DNA of 64,000 bases from Coriaria nepalensis (lineage: Eukaryota > Streptophyta > Magnoliopsida > Cucurbitales > Coriariaceae), in assembly GCA_027186245.1 (NCBI GenBank), contig CP114485.1, positions 930,001-994,000 on the forward strand, written 5' to 3'. Below, piece by piece: positions 1 to 12,039 of the stretch (position 1 is its first letter; each line of letters opens with the position of its first letter). The position numbers were made by a program, and so were the translations under genes. The notes below the pieces were generated by a model. The model made no database searches. It had not been told where the DNA came from and worked only from the letters and a program-made list of their open reading frames with translations.

Positions 1-953
1 AGTTGGCGAAGCACTATAATGATCTATATAAGTCAGCCTTTGAAGCTTTTGGATACGAGAACAGTTAAAAATAGAGCAGCAACATGGTCACTCACTCACT
101 TCCTATCTACAGTGGTTTTAATTAAGCCCCACAGTCAGACATATCATCAACTGGAAAAGAAAAAAAGAAAAAAGAAAAACAGTGACACCATTAGTTTCCA
201 TATATTTAAAGAAATCTCATAAGCTCTTCTTTTATTTCATCACTTCCCATTTGTGGGATGCCTACCTTTTAATTGCTAGCGATCACCTTCCCCCTTGCTC
301 ATGATCCCACTCAACTGGTCAAAATTTGAGTGGATGAGAGAAGAGAGAAAGAAGTCAATGATGGTAAACTAATATAGAAGATAGTCCCCCTTGTAATAAG
401 ATTCATGGTTTTTACAGTAGATGGATCATTTATTTATGGTGATTTAGATGGAAGCATGAGATTCTAATTAAGTGGATTGCAGACTCAGCTCCGACTAAGT
501 TACGGTCATCAAACTGGTCCCATTTGCCCATACACCCTCCATACCATTTATACACCCCACAATGCGTCCAACTCTATTTCTCCGATTACAAAATTAAAAA
601 TAAAAAAAATTAATGCTTTGTGAGTCAGCCCCGTTTGGCTGCTGAATCACACGACTTTCTGTAGCTGAAGAGGAGGAGAAATGGAGTTTAAGTGAAATAA
701 CAAGCCTTTCATCTCAACTTCAACAAAGAAAGCTTCAAGGATTACAAGACTGACTCTCTGACTCTAGATAAAGAAACAAATGTACTGCGTTTTAATTAAT
801 TGCTCCTTTTTTTTTTTTTTTTGCTCTTCTTTTGTAATCGGACAATTACATAAAAAGAGCAGCCACACTGGAGAAACCTTATTGCAATCGACGTTGATTC
901 AAATCGACATGACATAACACAATATGTAATAAAAGCCAAACTAACTATCTACC
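1..953. other. Intergenic, 3' flank of the DIV-type MYB
   Basis: No coding exon is recognisable on either strand. The stretch holds short A and T runs, including a T run near 809-822, and purine-rich simple sequence. The part next to 954 should contain the 3' UTR of the minus-strand MYB gene. Confidence 0.6.
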
Positions 954-1898
954 TCATCCAATTACTTGATGTCGAGATAACATAGACTTGTGGGGTTTAG
1001 AATAAGCTCCATAGTGACCACTTGCATACACATTCTGCCCCATTTTGATGCTATGGTTTAAAGGAATCTCACATGAATTATTAGCAAGAGTCGAGTTGAA
1101 AACCATGATCCTCTGTCCACAAGTTGACTTATGTTGTGATGAAATATTCTTCGGACACGAATTGAGCAAAGCTGGATCATTAGAATTATCATTTTCGGAG
1201 ATCGTACTAGTGTCCGCAAGATTAACGGTTGTGATATCATGAATGCTCGGCCTTCTCTTATCTTTCCCGCCTGGAAGCTGTCTCATGAAGTACTTTTGAG
1301 CATGGCTTGCTACTTGAGTTGGAGTCTTGGTGATCACAAAATTCCGGGAAATGTTTCTCCAGTCTCCTTTCCCATATTTCACGAGTCCCATAAGAAATCT
1401 CCTGTAATTCAATACATAAAGTACGACTTACATGTTTCTGTAAATGTTCTTCAGACAACAAAAAGAAGACAAGGGATTAAACCTTTGAACTTACTTGTGT
1501 TCCTCTTCGGTCCATGGGACCCCCTTTTTACGTTCCTGATCGGAAGAATTACGAGCCGTAGATGACTTTTTCCGGTACATATCATCGAAACTACGATCGT
1601 CCATAAGATCTAGTGTGAAAGAAGAGGCGGGGTAGCCTGGAATCGGAACATTTCCAGCTTCAATTTCGCCAACATCCTCTACTAGTTCCTTGTATTGTTT
1701 CATGACATCCCATACTGTTTTCCCAGGAATCATGGCGGCTATTCTTAGCCATCTATCTGGAGTTTTTTCGTCATATTGAGCAAGAGCACTCTCGAATTGC
1801 TTGTTCTCTTCTTTAGTCCATTCTGAGCTGCTGCTTCGACTTTCTTGCATGAATAAGCTCGAGCTTGACAGGTATGAACTTGGATATAGAGTTTCCAT
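954..1898 (-). CDS. DIV: DIVARICATA-type two-repeat MYB transcription factor
   Basis: Nuclear DNA-binding protein of the plant DIV family. Two exons read in frame: 1495-1898 and 954-1401, joined by a GT-AG intron of about 93 bases, giving 283 residues. Residues about 25-75 form an N-terminal SANT-like repeat ([14 protein letters not shown], then [12 protein letters not shown]). A second MYB repeat spans the splice junction ([16 protein letters not shown]) and ends with VASHAQKYF, the SHAQKYF motif typical of this class. The family acts in floral asymmetry, stress and hormone transcription; the role of this copy is not visible. The start is the first ATG of the open frame (METLYPSS). The C-terminal third is low-complexity and poorly conserved. 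No lesion is seen. Confidence 0.9.
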
Positions 1899-2458
1899 TT
1901 TTCTAAGTACTGGTTATAAGCTAAGCTGAGAGCTTAGAAGATATGGAGCAGATGAGACCAAGAGAGAGGTAGTACAGGTAAAGACATTGAAATTGTTCTA
2001 TTTATTTAAGGGTGATTCATTCAACAGGGCAATGAAATCAATACCATTTTAACAGGGAATCAAGAATCTGCTTTACTCAATGGCATGCCAAAGAATCTAA
2101 AAAGACCCAACTTTTAAGAATCAAAGAGAATCTTGGAAGAAAAATGTGACATAACCTGACAAAAAGCCATACAGATGGGAATTTTTTTTTTCCCCCCCTT
2201 CTCTTTAGGCTACTGGGCAAGAAAGATGCGGATTTGCGAAGAAATACAGCTCAAAATTGTAATGAAGTAAGCCAAAGAGATTGGTACTATGTAAACTTTG
2301 ACACTAGAGAACGAGAAAGGAAAGGAAGAAGCTTACATGTGAGAAAGTGGGAGACGGTGACAAAAGCAAATGCCCTGTTAAGCAAAAGTTGATAGATTCT
2401 TATGGCGGAAAGAGGACACCACTATTCCCTCTCTCTCTCTGGTTCTTTTCTATTGTTT

Positions 2459-2462
<4 letters not shown>

Positions 2463-2498
<36 letters not shown>
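2463..2498. repeat. (TA)n/(CA)n microsatellite
   Basis: An uninterrupted run of TA dinucleotides (2463-2490) passes into a short CA run. Confidence 0.95.
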
Positions 2499-2686
2499 TG
2501 TACAGAGAGGAAAGTGGGATAAGAGGTACGTATTTACGTACTTATTTATTTCAATCGTATTTATTATTTTTATATTATACATTAAATATAATTAATATAA
2601 TATTAATCCACCGTATTATTATACCTACAAATTTCTGGAGATCAAAGCTTTGTTGGTTGGCTGTGGATGAACTCAAAGATATTTTA

Positions 2687-2725
<39 letters not shown>

Positions 2726-2726
2726 A
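2687..2726. repeat. (TAAA)n microsatellite
   Basis: About ten perfect copies of the tetranucleotide TAAA. Confidence 0.95.
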
Positions 2727-3491
2727 GGTTGGTCGTTTTTGGGAGTGGAGGGTTGCATCAGACGTCTTATGATTCACGACAAATGATATTGGATTTTCTG
2801 CCCAGGACAAAATTGCTGTCATGATGTCATCTACTTCTTTCTTCTTCTCCCAATTTGGTTTAGAATATAAATTAGGTTAAATTACATATGAACCCTATAC
2901 TTTTCAATAAATTTACAAATAGCTACCCTCAAATTTAACTATTGCTAATCAGGTTCAATTATTCATAAAAAAAGATTTGTGTAGTATCTCTTATTATATA
3001 ATCCTGAAAAGTTCGTTTTATCAAATAATTGTGTTATATATTATGTGATTCAAATATCTTAAATATTTATTATATTAAATAATATATTATATATATATAT
3101 TGAATTTCAATTATTTATATATTTTTTTTATATATTTTAAATTTTCTTTTACGAGTTTTTTCTTTTCATCCCAAATAATAAAAAATCAAAATCTCTCTTA
3201 TCCATTTCATATTTAGTTTTAACTCTTGACAAATATAATCTCCAATTGGCTTTGTCACACGCCATACATACCTGTCAAGAGTTTACAACTCCGACGGCGG
3301 TTGGTGGTCCTAACCCAAATAACATTAACTAAAATACAAACCTAATGACTTTTGGTTGGATCTTCCTTTGTCACTTAACCAAATGTTTATTACATTCATT
3401 TGTGTGTACGAATACACTACATTTATAATATTTAAAATTTAAAAAAAAAAAAAACTAGTGAAAATCTACAAAAAAAGAGACACTATGGAAC

Positions 3492-4049
3492 TCAAACTTG
3501 TTTGGATGCTGCTTCAATGGCAGCCTCAATTCTATTAATGCAAGATTTATAGAGAAATCCAAAATAATCAATGATGCTATCCTCACATGTATCTTCTAAG
3601 GGATTGATCTGAAATGATCAATGAATTGAGGTTGAGCCATCTCCATTTTCTTTAATCTTTAATGTGTATAAATAGACCCATCTAACCCAACATTACCTGC
3701 TTCCATTCTGTACACATAACTATTTGATGATGGGTCAATAAAAATCAGCTTCTCTTTTGATCCATGACCTTTCCCCATCTTGTTGAGGGAACATGAAACC
3801 TGAAACTATCCTAACATAGCCCGGAACATCATCTTGTCCGGTAAAGTCAGTGCAGTTTTCAACCATAGCCATCCATTCTGGTAACCTTTTTGTTTGAGAA
3901 ACCATGGCCCATACTTCCTCTATGGGAGCATCAACAAGGCCTGCTATTGATCCTTGCCATTTCTCATTATTGAATTCTGTTGAAATTTTGGGAGGAGTTG
4001 AAGACAGGGAAATTAACAACACCAATCTTTGTGCTGGAAAATACCTGCT
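3492..4049 (-). pseudogene. Lachrymatory-factor-synthase-like (Bet v 1/START-fold) pseudogene
   Basis: The translation matches plant 'lachrymatory-factor synthase-like' polyketide-cyclase proteins of the PYR/Bet v 1 superfamily, which bind small ligands in a hydrophobic cavity. The N-terminal part reads EKWQGSIAGLVDAPIEEVW and RLPEWMAMVENC up to SGFMFPQQDGERSWIK. An extra A near 3755-3759 then shifts the frame. The next part (IDPSSNSYVYRMEAGNVGLDG) lies in a second frame, and a second shift near 3666-3671 returns to DGSTSIH. There an in-frame TGA (3618-3620) stands where Trp is expected, followed by SFQINPLEDTCEDS and YKSCINRIEAAIEAASK to the normal C-terminal end. No ATG is found at the expected start. 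Three lesions in under 600 bases make function very unlikely. Confidence 0.85.
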
Positions 4050-5108
4050 TGCATATAGCAGCTATGTCTTTCTCTATTTGTAGTAGAAATTGCAATGATT
4101 ACAAATACAGGATGAGGCCAAACCTCTTCTATCACATAAACTATTCTTAATGGGTAATGAAATTATACAAAAGATTAAAGCCACCTTATGCTTTGCTATG
4201 GGAAATAGGCGGCAACAACTCTTGGCAGTAAAGACTGTCAAGATCCATTATTCATGTTAAAGTAAAAAAAAAAAAAAAAAAACTTCACATCTCTAAGAAA
4301 CTCAATTGCCTGCAGCAATTGATAATATCAAAAAACTCGTACAAATTTGGAAATCAAAGACAAAGAAAAAGGAAAGAGAGAGGGACTAAACCTATTGTAC
4401 CATGTTTATGTTGGTAAATATCTGAATCTGGCTCAACAGATTTTCCTAGCTTCCAAACAACCAAAGATAGGCTTATAAGCATACATGTGATTTCTTCTGG
4501 GGATGCTTGGATTTATATGAGCAATTAAGAATCGCGGTGGATGATTATGAAGTTTCCTTCTTAGAAATTTACGTTGTCCGCGACTGTTTGAACAACAACT
4601 TGTCCGTTAAGATGTCAGATTGAATCGAAAATCTCATCCCCATTATACGTCAAGTAACGGTTTGTCGCTATGTTACAAACTCAATAAAATTTGTAAGAAA
4701 AAAAATGCAGAAAACAGAGAGGTGGAAATTTGTGGATTCTGGCACGCATTATTTTCCTTCACACGGAAAAAAGTATATATTAAAAGCTTCAATCCATATC
4801 CATACGGTAAAGGGTATTACATTGTGACCATGTCAAAACTAGTAAAGGGTATGAAAGTAATTTAACTTTCCTTCTTAATATTGTATTTATTTTAAGAATT
4901 ATACGACATATATAAATACTGATTGTATCTGAGTGACGATGCATAATTGGTCCAGAAAATAAGCATGCAGGCAGGATGGACGGTATTTGTGAATCAGTTT
5001 CATTTTTATTTTTTATTTTTCTCATTTATAAAGTATAATTAATATCATAATAGACTAATAGTAATTAGCATACACATAACACTGTTCATAATTTCCAACA
5101 AGTTAGAA
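4050..5108. other. Intergenic
   Basis: No coding potential that I recognise on either strand; A-runs and AT-rich sequence only. Confidence 0.6.
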
Positions 5109-6836
5109 TCAAAATATTCTGAACACAAAAACATGCTGTGTGATGGAGCTCGTTCCTATTGAGTGGTTTAACAATGGCCTCCAGGAACCGTGACGGCCAT
5201 TCAAACTGTTTCCAGATAGTGATTTAGCTACAGTGATCAACTTCGGATCATCCTTATGCCGGTTCCAGGCTGCTTCGAACTGCACGCCTTTGCACCTGGA
5301 ATAGCAAGACATACCTTTAGACCAAGGAGGAAAGGTACTCTAACCCTATATAGATATAAAGAACCGAATGAACATACCATAATCCTTGCTGCTGGAGCAA
5401 CAGAAGAATTTGCAAAATATTTGTTCTAATTTCTTCACAGCTCTTGCTCGATGCTAAGTTGTTAAACAATAGAGCAAGCTCATCCACCAATCTGCAAAAA
5501 GTTCGAGGGGAAGTGGTTAGCAAGAAGCTAGAATTTTTCGCCGCAAGGGCATGTTATATGTATGCAAATGGCTTTGGGGTTTTCATGTTTCTGAAGTCTG
5601 ACTAACACCCAAAATTTTAGATATTATCTTCGAATGTTCACCAACCTTTCAACATACAGCATGTTTCTTATCCATGTTAACTTTAGAACAGTATGGAGCC
5701 GTTTTAGAACATGCATGATCATATGAAAGACATGGCACCACAAATCAAATTACCAAAAAAGTGTGTTCGTGTGGATGCGCAAGGGCACTAGGAGCCATGG
5801 CAAATATGCAACGTCTTTAACAAGTTCACAAATCCTCCAACATATCGATCACAAATAAGAAGACACCATAATGTGTTCTTACTAGTAGAAGTGTCTCATC
5901 ATCATCAGCCTTCATCCACTGGAAGAAAAGTGGAAATAATCTCCTTGTATGAGCCAATAAAACCAAACCCACACAATTGAAAAGCAGCTCTATATGTTGA
6001 AGCCATGACACATGCTGTTTCTTAATTCTAGGTAGACACTCCAAGTGACTTAACATCTCATTTAGCATCCTTTCAAACCTACCTAGAAAATGCACTTACG
6101 CACACATCGCATGAAAACCAACAATACCACAATCAAACATGACAATCATCACATAAGTATGACTGTAAACCTGAGTAACAAACCACCTAAACTGGTAAGC
6201 AGCAACGGTGGAAAATCCGGCAGGAGTCCTAGCTGATGCAGCAGAGACCTCATCAGCCTTATCTATGGAGTTCTCCTTGATCCTCTCCTTCAACAATGGA
6301 AAAACCTCAGGGATCAATTCCAACACCAGTTTTTTCTCCTCAGGGATCAAACTACAATCCACACCTAACTCACCAATCCTCAGAGTTTCTCTCGACGAAA
6401 TTGGTAGCATATTCCATGGAGAGCGTCCGGAAAGCTGATTCCGCAGCACAGGAAAGGTCCTTGTGAATCCATGAGGGGAGGTAGTGTGTTGAGGATTGGG
6501 AGGAGGAGAGTAAAGCACATGCTAAAGTGAAGTCTTTAATGGAGGTGCGGAGATGATTCTCGGTTAGGCTGCTCGGATTAGGGTTTACTGGTGAGTTCCT
6601 GCAAGGGAAAAGAGATTCGAGGATGGATTTGATGGAGATAGCGGATCCCTCAGGAGAAGTATAGTTCGTTTTTTAGAGAGATTCAAAGATTGGCTGTGAT
6701 AACCTAAATTACAAATAATTAAAGAAAAAATGAATCAGAGGAAGAATCAGAGAAGTGAGAGAGAGTGAGTGAGGAAGAGAGAAGAAAGAGCTTACTGAAT
6801 CAGAAGCTCATGGAGCACTGAGACTGATTCTGCCAT
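5109..6836 (-). pseudogene. ARM-repeat protein (At2g39910-like) pseudogene
   Basis: The exon fragments match, in order, the uncharacterised plant ARM-repeat protein At2g39910. Exon 1 is MAESVSVLHELLIQ from ATG 6836, with a GTAAGC donor. The next exon gives LSQPIFESL, then an in-frame TAA (6673-6675) where Ser is expected, then KTNYTSPEGSAISIKSILES. A frameshift near 6386-6392 follows before SLIPEEKKLVLELIPEVFP and AAYQFRWFVTQ. About 60-75 residues of the family protein that should follow are absent, leaving only about 75 bases between flanking exons. Later exons remain: ERMLNEMLSHLE, FPLFFQWMKADDDETLL, an exon near 5648-5705 (LTWIRN), LVDELALLFN with EEIRTNILQILLLLQQ, and CKGVQFEAAWNRHKDDP. 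Splice sites are largely kept, so this is an unprocessed gene copy in decay. Confidence 0.85.
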
Positions 6837-7024
6837 TTCTGATTCTATTCGATTCGACTTGTTTACAGAAAGCCTTACGCAGCAGTTCTCTCCGACATCA
6901 TTTCATTTCCGGACTTTTATAGAAGTTTGGCGTAGAAGAAGACGATGACAGTCATCAGTTAATTTCCGCGCGCTTGAAATGTTATTTAAATTTCCTGTTT
7001 TACCCTCCACGACAAGCGCCAAAA

Positions 7025-9907
7025 ATGGCGGCTTTGAGGTCTCTGCAGAGGACGTTTTCTTCATGGCAGCAATCTCAATGCCTTGCAGAGAAGCTCTCTC
7101 TGCTTTCATTCCATGATCGAATCAAGGAAGCTATCCAAATTCTCACTACTCACTCTGGCCCGGACCTTGTCGAACTTTCTTCTGAAACGTACCTCTACCT
7201 TATCCGCTCGTGCGTGAAATTCAAGGCCTTTGACCATGGTAGGAAGCTTCACGAGCTCATGATCAGTAACGGGTTCAAACCCAGTTTAGTTTTGAAGAAT
7301 AACCTAATCATGATGTACTCAAAAGGTGGAGATTTTGAGCTTGCCTGCCAGGTGTTCCACGAAATGACTGAAAGAAACTTGTCTTCTTGGACCGCAGTGA
7401 TAGGAGCATACTCTAACAGTGGAAATCCAGACATGGCAATAAGTTGTTATGCAAAGATGATTTCGTCTGGAATTAGATCGGATTCTTTTCTTTATTCACT
7501 GGGTTTGAAATCTTATGCTGGAACAGAAGATCTAAGCGGAGGGCAATCTGTTCACGCTGATGTCTTGAGAAGTGGGTTTCATTCAGATACAGTGGTAATG
7601 AATTCTTTAATTTATATGTATATCAAAAGTGGAAGTATAAAGAATGCTGAAAAGGTATTTCTCGAGATGTATGATACAGATGTTTATACTTGGACGACAG
7701 TACTCGTAGGCTATGTGAACTCAAGACAAGCAGGCGAAGCATTAGATTTATTTAACAAAATGTTGATTGCTCAAGTTACACCTAGTTCTACTACTTATGC
7801 AGGGATCTTGCCTGTTTTCAGTGATTTGGGTTGTTTGGATTTGGTGAAACAAATCCATGGATTAGTGATTGTTACTGGGTGTGGAAATGAAAAATATGTG
7901 GGGACGTCTCTTCTTGATGCATATACCAACTGTGGAGGGCTTGGTTATAGCCGTCTGTCTTTGATAGAGTTGAGGATAAAGATGTATCATTCTGGAATAC
8001 TATGATCAAATGCTACTCTGACGCTAATCTGTCTGTTGCAGCAATTGAGCTATTGAAAATCATGCATTTACGCGGCTTGTCTTTAACTAAATCTACGTGG
8101 GAGTGCTTCTTTCATGGACGTGTAAGAGGAAAATTTACAGTTCATGGTCTTCTGGAGTTGTTAAAACATCTAGAAGCTTCTGGGATAAGCTCAAGCACCA
8201 TTCCCTGTGCATTTCTTGATCAGATCTCAGAAAATGTAGAAAATATTGAACATGCAAATGAACTCCATTTATGTTTCAGAAGAAGCAGTTCTATCTTGAA
8301 CAGTGCTATAGGCTCCTTTCTTATAAAAATATACTCTAAATTTTCTTTACTGGATGCTGCTGAAGAGATTTTCAATGCTATCAGTGTAAAAAATCTGGAA
8401 TGTTGGAATTATATGATTGCTTGCTATGCTCATAACGGGTTTGCCAATATAGCTTATGAAACTTTCAGAAAAATGCAGGAAGAAGGGATAGGACCGAATC
8501 TACTTAATTGGAACACAGTTTTCTCCGGTTATGCTCATGAGGGCGATACCGAATCTGCTCTAGGACTGTTCTCCAAAATGAGAGTGGAAAATCAGAAACT
8601 TGATCACATTGTTCTTCTTCCAGTCCTTGGAAATGTTATTAATTCTATGATTGGAAAAGAATTACACTGCTTGTTATTTAGAACCTCGTTTAGAATGAGC
8701 AAAGTTTTCTGAACCTCTCATCAACATGTATGGAAACATCGGAAACCTAGAATATGCCATGAATCTTTTCAATTCAGTGGATTCTAAAGATTTAGCTTCA
8801 TGGAATGCAATAATCTCATCTCTCATGAAGAACCGGTTTTTCTCAGAAGCTTCAAGAACATTCCAGAAAATGAAAAGTGCAGGCATGGAAGCGAATATTA
8901 TTACTTGGACAACACTTTTATCAGGCTATGCAAGTTGGGGCCTAGCCGATGAAAGTATAAGGCATTTCAGGGAACTTCTAACCGAGAGAGTAAAACCAAA
9001 TTCCATTACTATTTTCAGCATCCTTCCTGCTTGTGCCCAGTTTGGAACCTTATCCCATGGAAAATCAATCCATGCTTACACCATAAGAAACATATCTTGT
9101 CCCAAAGACTTGCATGTCTCTAATGCACTTATTGACATGTATCACAAATGCGGCCTCCCGGAATATTCTGAATGGGTTTTCACGACTCTGGGAAATAAAG
9201 ATAATGTGTCTTGGAATACAATGATTCATGGGTGTGTAATTCACTGCGAACCCAAAGGTCTCTTTACCTTGTTTGACCAAATGTTGGCTCAAGGGTTTCA
9301 TCCCGACTCTGTCACTTTGATGGGGTTTCTTTCGGCTTGTAGTATCGCCGGTTTAGTCGAAAAAGGGTGGGAACATTTTAACAGGATGGAATACCAGTAT
9401 GGGATTATTCCTTCGGGGAAACATTACTCCTGCATGGTCGAGCTATTGGGCCATGCCTGGCTTTTCGAGGATATTAACAATTTTATTTCTCAAATGTTAC
9501 TAATACCATCAATAAGTTTTTGGGCTGCTCTTCTTCGTGCTGGAAAACTACACAGAAATGTTGATGTAGCTGAGTTTGCAGCTGGGCAGTTGATTGATCA
9601 AGAGCCTGAGAACTATGAAAATTACTGCATATTAGCAGAAATTTATGCAGATGCAAGGAGATGGACTGATTTTGAACGCATTAATAGAGTAGTCATGGCT
9701 GATTGTGAGATCATGAAGGGAATGAATAGTGAATATAGCTGGATTGAGGTTGGGAATTCTATTTATTCTTTCATTCCCAAAAACGCAGTAAGTTGTGATA
9801 CCGACGAAGAAACAAACAGTAGGATTTTTAACATGCTGTCGATAATCGAAAACGGATATGTCCGATCTGAACGGAATCTAAATCTCTTGTTATATGTGTG
9901 GTCCTAG
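7025..9907 (+). pseudogene. PLS-class pentatricopeptide repeat (PPR) gene with two frameshifts
   Basis: Intronless PPR gene; family members bind organellar RNA in mitochondria or plastids. The start is ATG 7025 (MAALRSLQRTFSSW), whose basic, Ser-rich N terminus fits an organelle transit peptide. Three successive frames carry one continuous protein. Frame one runs to about 7955, where one base is missing (the expected SRLVFDRVEDKDVSFW is split). Frame two runs to about 8707, where one extra base precedes SEPLINMYGNIGNLEYA. Frame three runs to the stop at 9905-9907. PPR repeats are regular throughout (for example SWTAVIGAYSNSGNPDMAI, NWNTVFSGYAHEGDTESAL, TWTTLLSGYASWGLADESI). The end resembles E-type motifs (SWIEVGNSIYSF) and no DYW domain follows. 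Restored length would be about 960 residues. Either a recent pseudogene or two assembly errors. Confidence 0.85.
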
Positions 9908-10887
9908 CGTGGTTTAGTATATGCTCTCTCTGTTCTCATTCTGAAGGAGACCTTTCTACAATACGTGGAGTCGGTGACTGTGATTACATTTCATCTCTGT
10001 TTGTACCGTCGTGCTGCCACGTCCATGATGAAACCTAACACCTCTGGTTTCAGTGTAGTATTCATGTTAGAAGAATTTTTCTTTTGTTTTTGGGAGGGCG
10101 AAAGGCTGTGAAAAGAAGAAGCAAGCATGATGGAGTGTTGTGGGGTAAGGTGGAGATGGGAATTTTTCGAGTCAGTTGAACGTGACAAACAGGAATGGGT
10201 GTTTCCAGCACACAATCATTACATACTTGTTATGCTTTTCTGTCAACATCCTTTTTTTATTCTGCCCTTAAAATATAAAAACAAGAAAAACAAAAACAAA
10301 ATATTTTATGACAAAAGTGGATAAATATCATATCGTATGTTTTGTTTTTTGTCATTCTCTTCTCTTCTTGTCTAAAATGAAATCCTGACTCGTCATCTTT
10401 CCACTTCGCGGCCTCCGCTCGCTGTAAGAAAGAAAAGAAGAAAAAGAAAAAGGAGGAGGGCAGTAGATTTCTGGGTCTGTACATTTTCTCCTTTAGACCC
10501 TTTCTTCTAATCACAAAGATCTCTGGGCCAAGGGCAGCAGCTCGACGAGTTTGGTTCGGTTAAGTTCATAAAGTCCTTCATTGTCTGAAGATTTTCTTTT
10601 CAGTTGAGGTACCCATTCTTTGACTGTTCATCAAGTTCATTAGCATTTCAACATCTAACGTCAGATCTTCTTTCTACGGTTATTTAATACCATTTGATCC
10701 ATTTCTTCACCATCTTTTTTCAAATGTTGCCTGATTCATTCCAACCCACCATTAAAGCATTGATATTTTTATGCTTCCATCTTTTTTTTTTTTTTTTTTT
10801 AAACAGAAGGTGCAAGAAGGAAGAGAAGGGAGGGAGTTTGTGTTGATCAAACTGACTTGGACTAGCCTCTGAATTGATGGCTTATTA
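9908..10887. other. Intergenic between PPR and WLIM2 relics
   Basis: No exon is recognised. A T run of about 20 lies near 10781-10800. The 3' part would have been the promoter and 5' UTR of the WLIM2 gene. Confidence 0.5.
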
Positions 10888-12039
10888 TTGTCGTTCATAG
10901 GCACACAGCAAAGTGCAAGGCTTGGGAGAAGACAGTCTACCCTGTAGATCAGCTTTCAGTTGATGGGGTTGCTTACCACAAGTCTTTCTTCAAATGCAGC
11001 CAATGCAAAGGCACTCTCAAGGTACACTCCATCTTATTGTAGAGACATTGTGTGGTTTCGAATCAGCTAATACAATGCATCTCTGCAGTCATTTGCTAAT
11101 TATCATAACTTTTCTGCATAGCAATTAGCATAATTTCTTAGTATTAGCAAATTGTTGATCCAAAAACTGAAGTTGGTATTCTAAGGCATGTAAGTGGTGG
11201 TATGCTTTCAGCCAAGTAGTTATTCCTCCATGGAAGGTGTTCTCTACTGTAATCCTCACTTTGAGCAGCTCTTCAAGGAGTCTGGTAACTTCAACAAAAA
11301 CTTTCAGTCACGTATGTCTCTACTCTTTTCTACTAGATGAAGTTATGTAGTTCGATTTCATTATTGGTTTTACCTTTTTACAATTTTCCATGAATTTCAT
11401 TTTTTTTTTCTTTTTGCTTGACAGCTGCAAAGTCAGCTGAGAAGCCAACACCAGAACTGGTGAATTTTTCCCCCGCAATGCTTCAACTAGTTCCTTACTC
11501 ATCAAACACAAATATGTCTTCTTCGTATCATATGACCATTTTTATATGTTTCCCGGGTATTGTCTCTAATTTTTCTTTCGTTTACCCTTTCATGGATTAT
11601 GATTCCAGACCAAGTCGCTTAGCAAAAGCATGTTTTCTGGGACACAAGACAAATGCACTACATGGGCCAAAAGTGCCTATCCACTGGAAAAGGTAGGTTT
11701 TCAAGAAACCAAATAACAAAAAGGCCAGAGTATGTTGTTTTCCGAACAGTTGAAAAGAAATGGTTTTTCTTTCAATCTAACCAGCTATAGTTGTATTAAT
11801 AATCTATGCCAAAATGTGGAAGGTGACGGTTGAGAGCCAAGCTTATCACAAATCATTTTTTAAGTGCTCTCATGGTGGCTGTTCTATAACCCGCATCAAA
11901 TTATGCCGTGCTCGAGGGAATTCTGTACTGCAAATACCATTTCTCCCAACTTTTTAAAGAGAATGGAAGCTATTACCACCTCATCAAATCTGCATCAGTG
12001 AAGCGTCCTCCAGTCCCTGGTCCAGAAGAAGCTTCATAG
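10888..12039 (+). pseudogene. WLIM2: WLIM2-type two-LIM-domain protein pseudogene
   Basis: Plant WLIM2 proteins bundle actin through two LIM zinc domains. All exons and introns of the family are present and match WLIM2a/b (YSSMEGVLYC, HFEQLFKESGNFNKNFQS, AKSAEKPTPEL, SGTQDKC, HFSQLFKENGSYYHLIKSA). The expected initiator is TTG (10888-10890, LSFIGTQQ), and one base is missing just after it. An extra base near 11890 shifts the frame before SNYAVLEGILYCKYHFSQ. Both LIM domains also lack zinc ligands at the same two places: the second Cys of CxxC is Trp (CKAW, CTTW) and the Cys of HxxC is Phe (HKSFFKC in both). Introns are retained, so this is not a retrocopy. The stop TAG at 12037-12039 is at the family's normal end. 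Confidence 0.88.

Larger units (their letters stand above)
1899..3491. other. Intergenic: MYB promoter side plus AT-rich repeats
   Basis: No gene is seen. It includes the upstream region of the DIV-type MYB, two microsatellites, and an AT-rich part at about 2870-3180 that resembles small non-autonomous transposon sequence (it begins near taaattacatatgaaccc), though no inverted repeat pair could be fixed. Confidence 0.5.
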
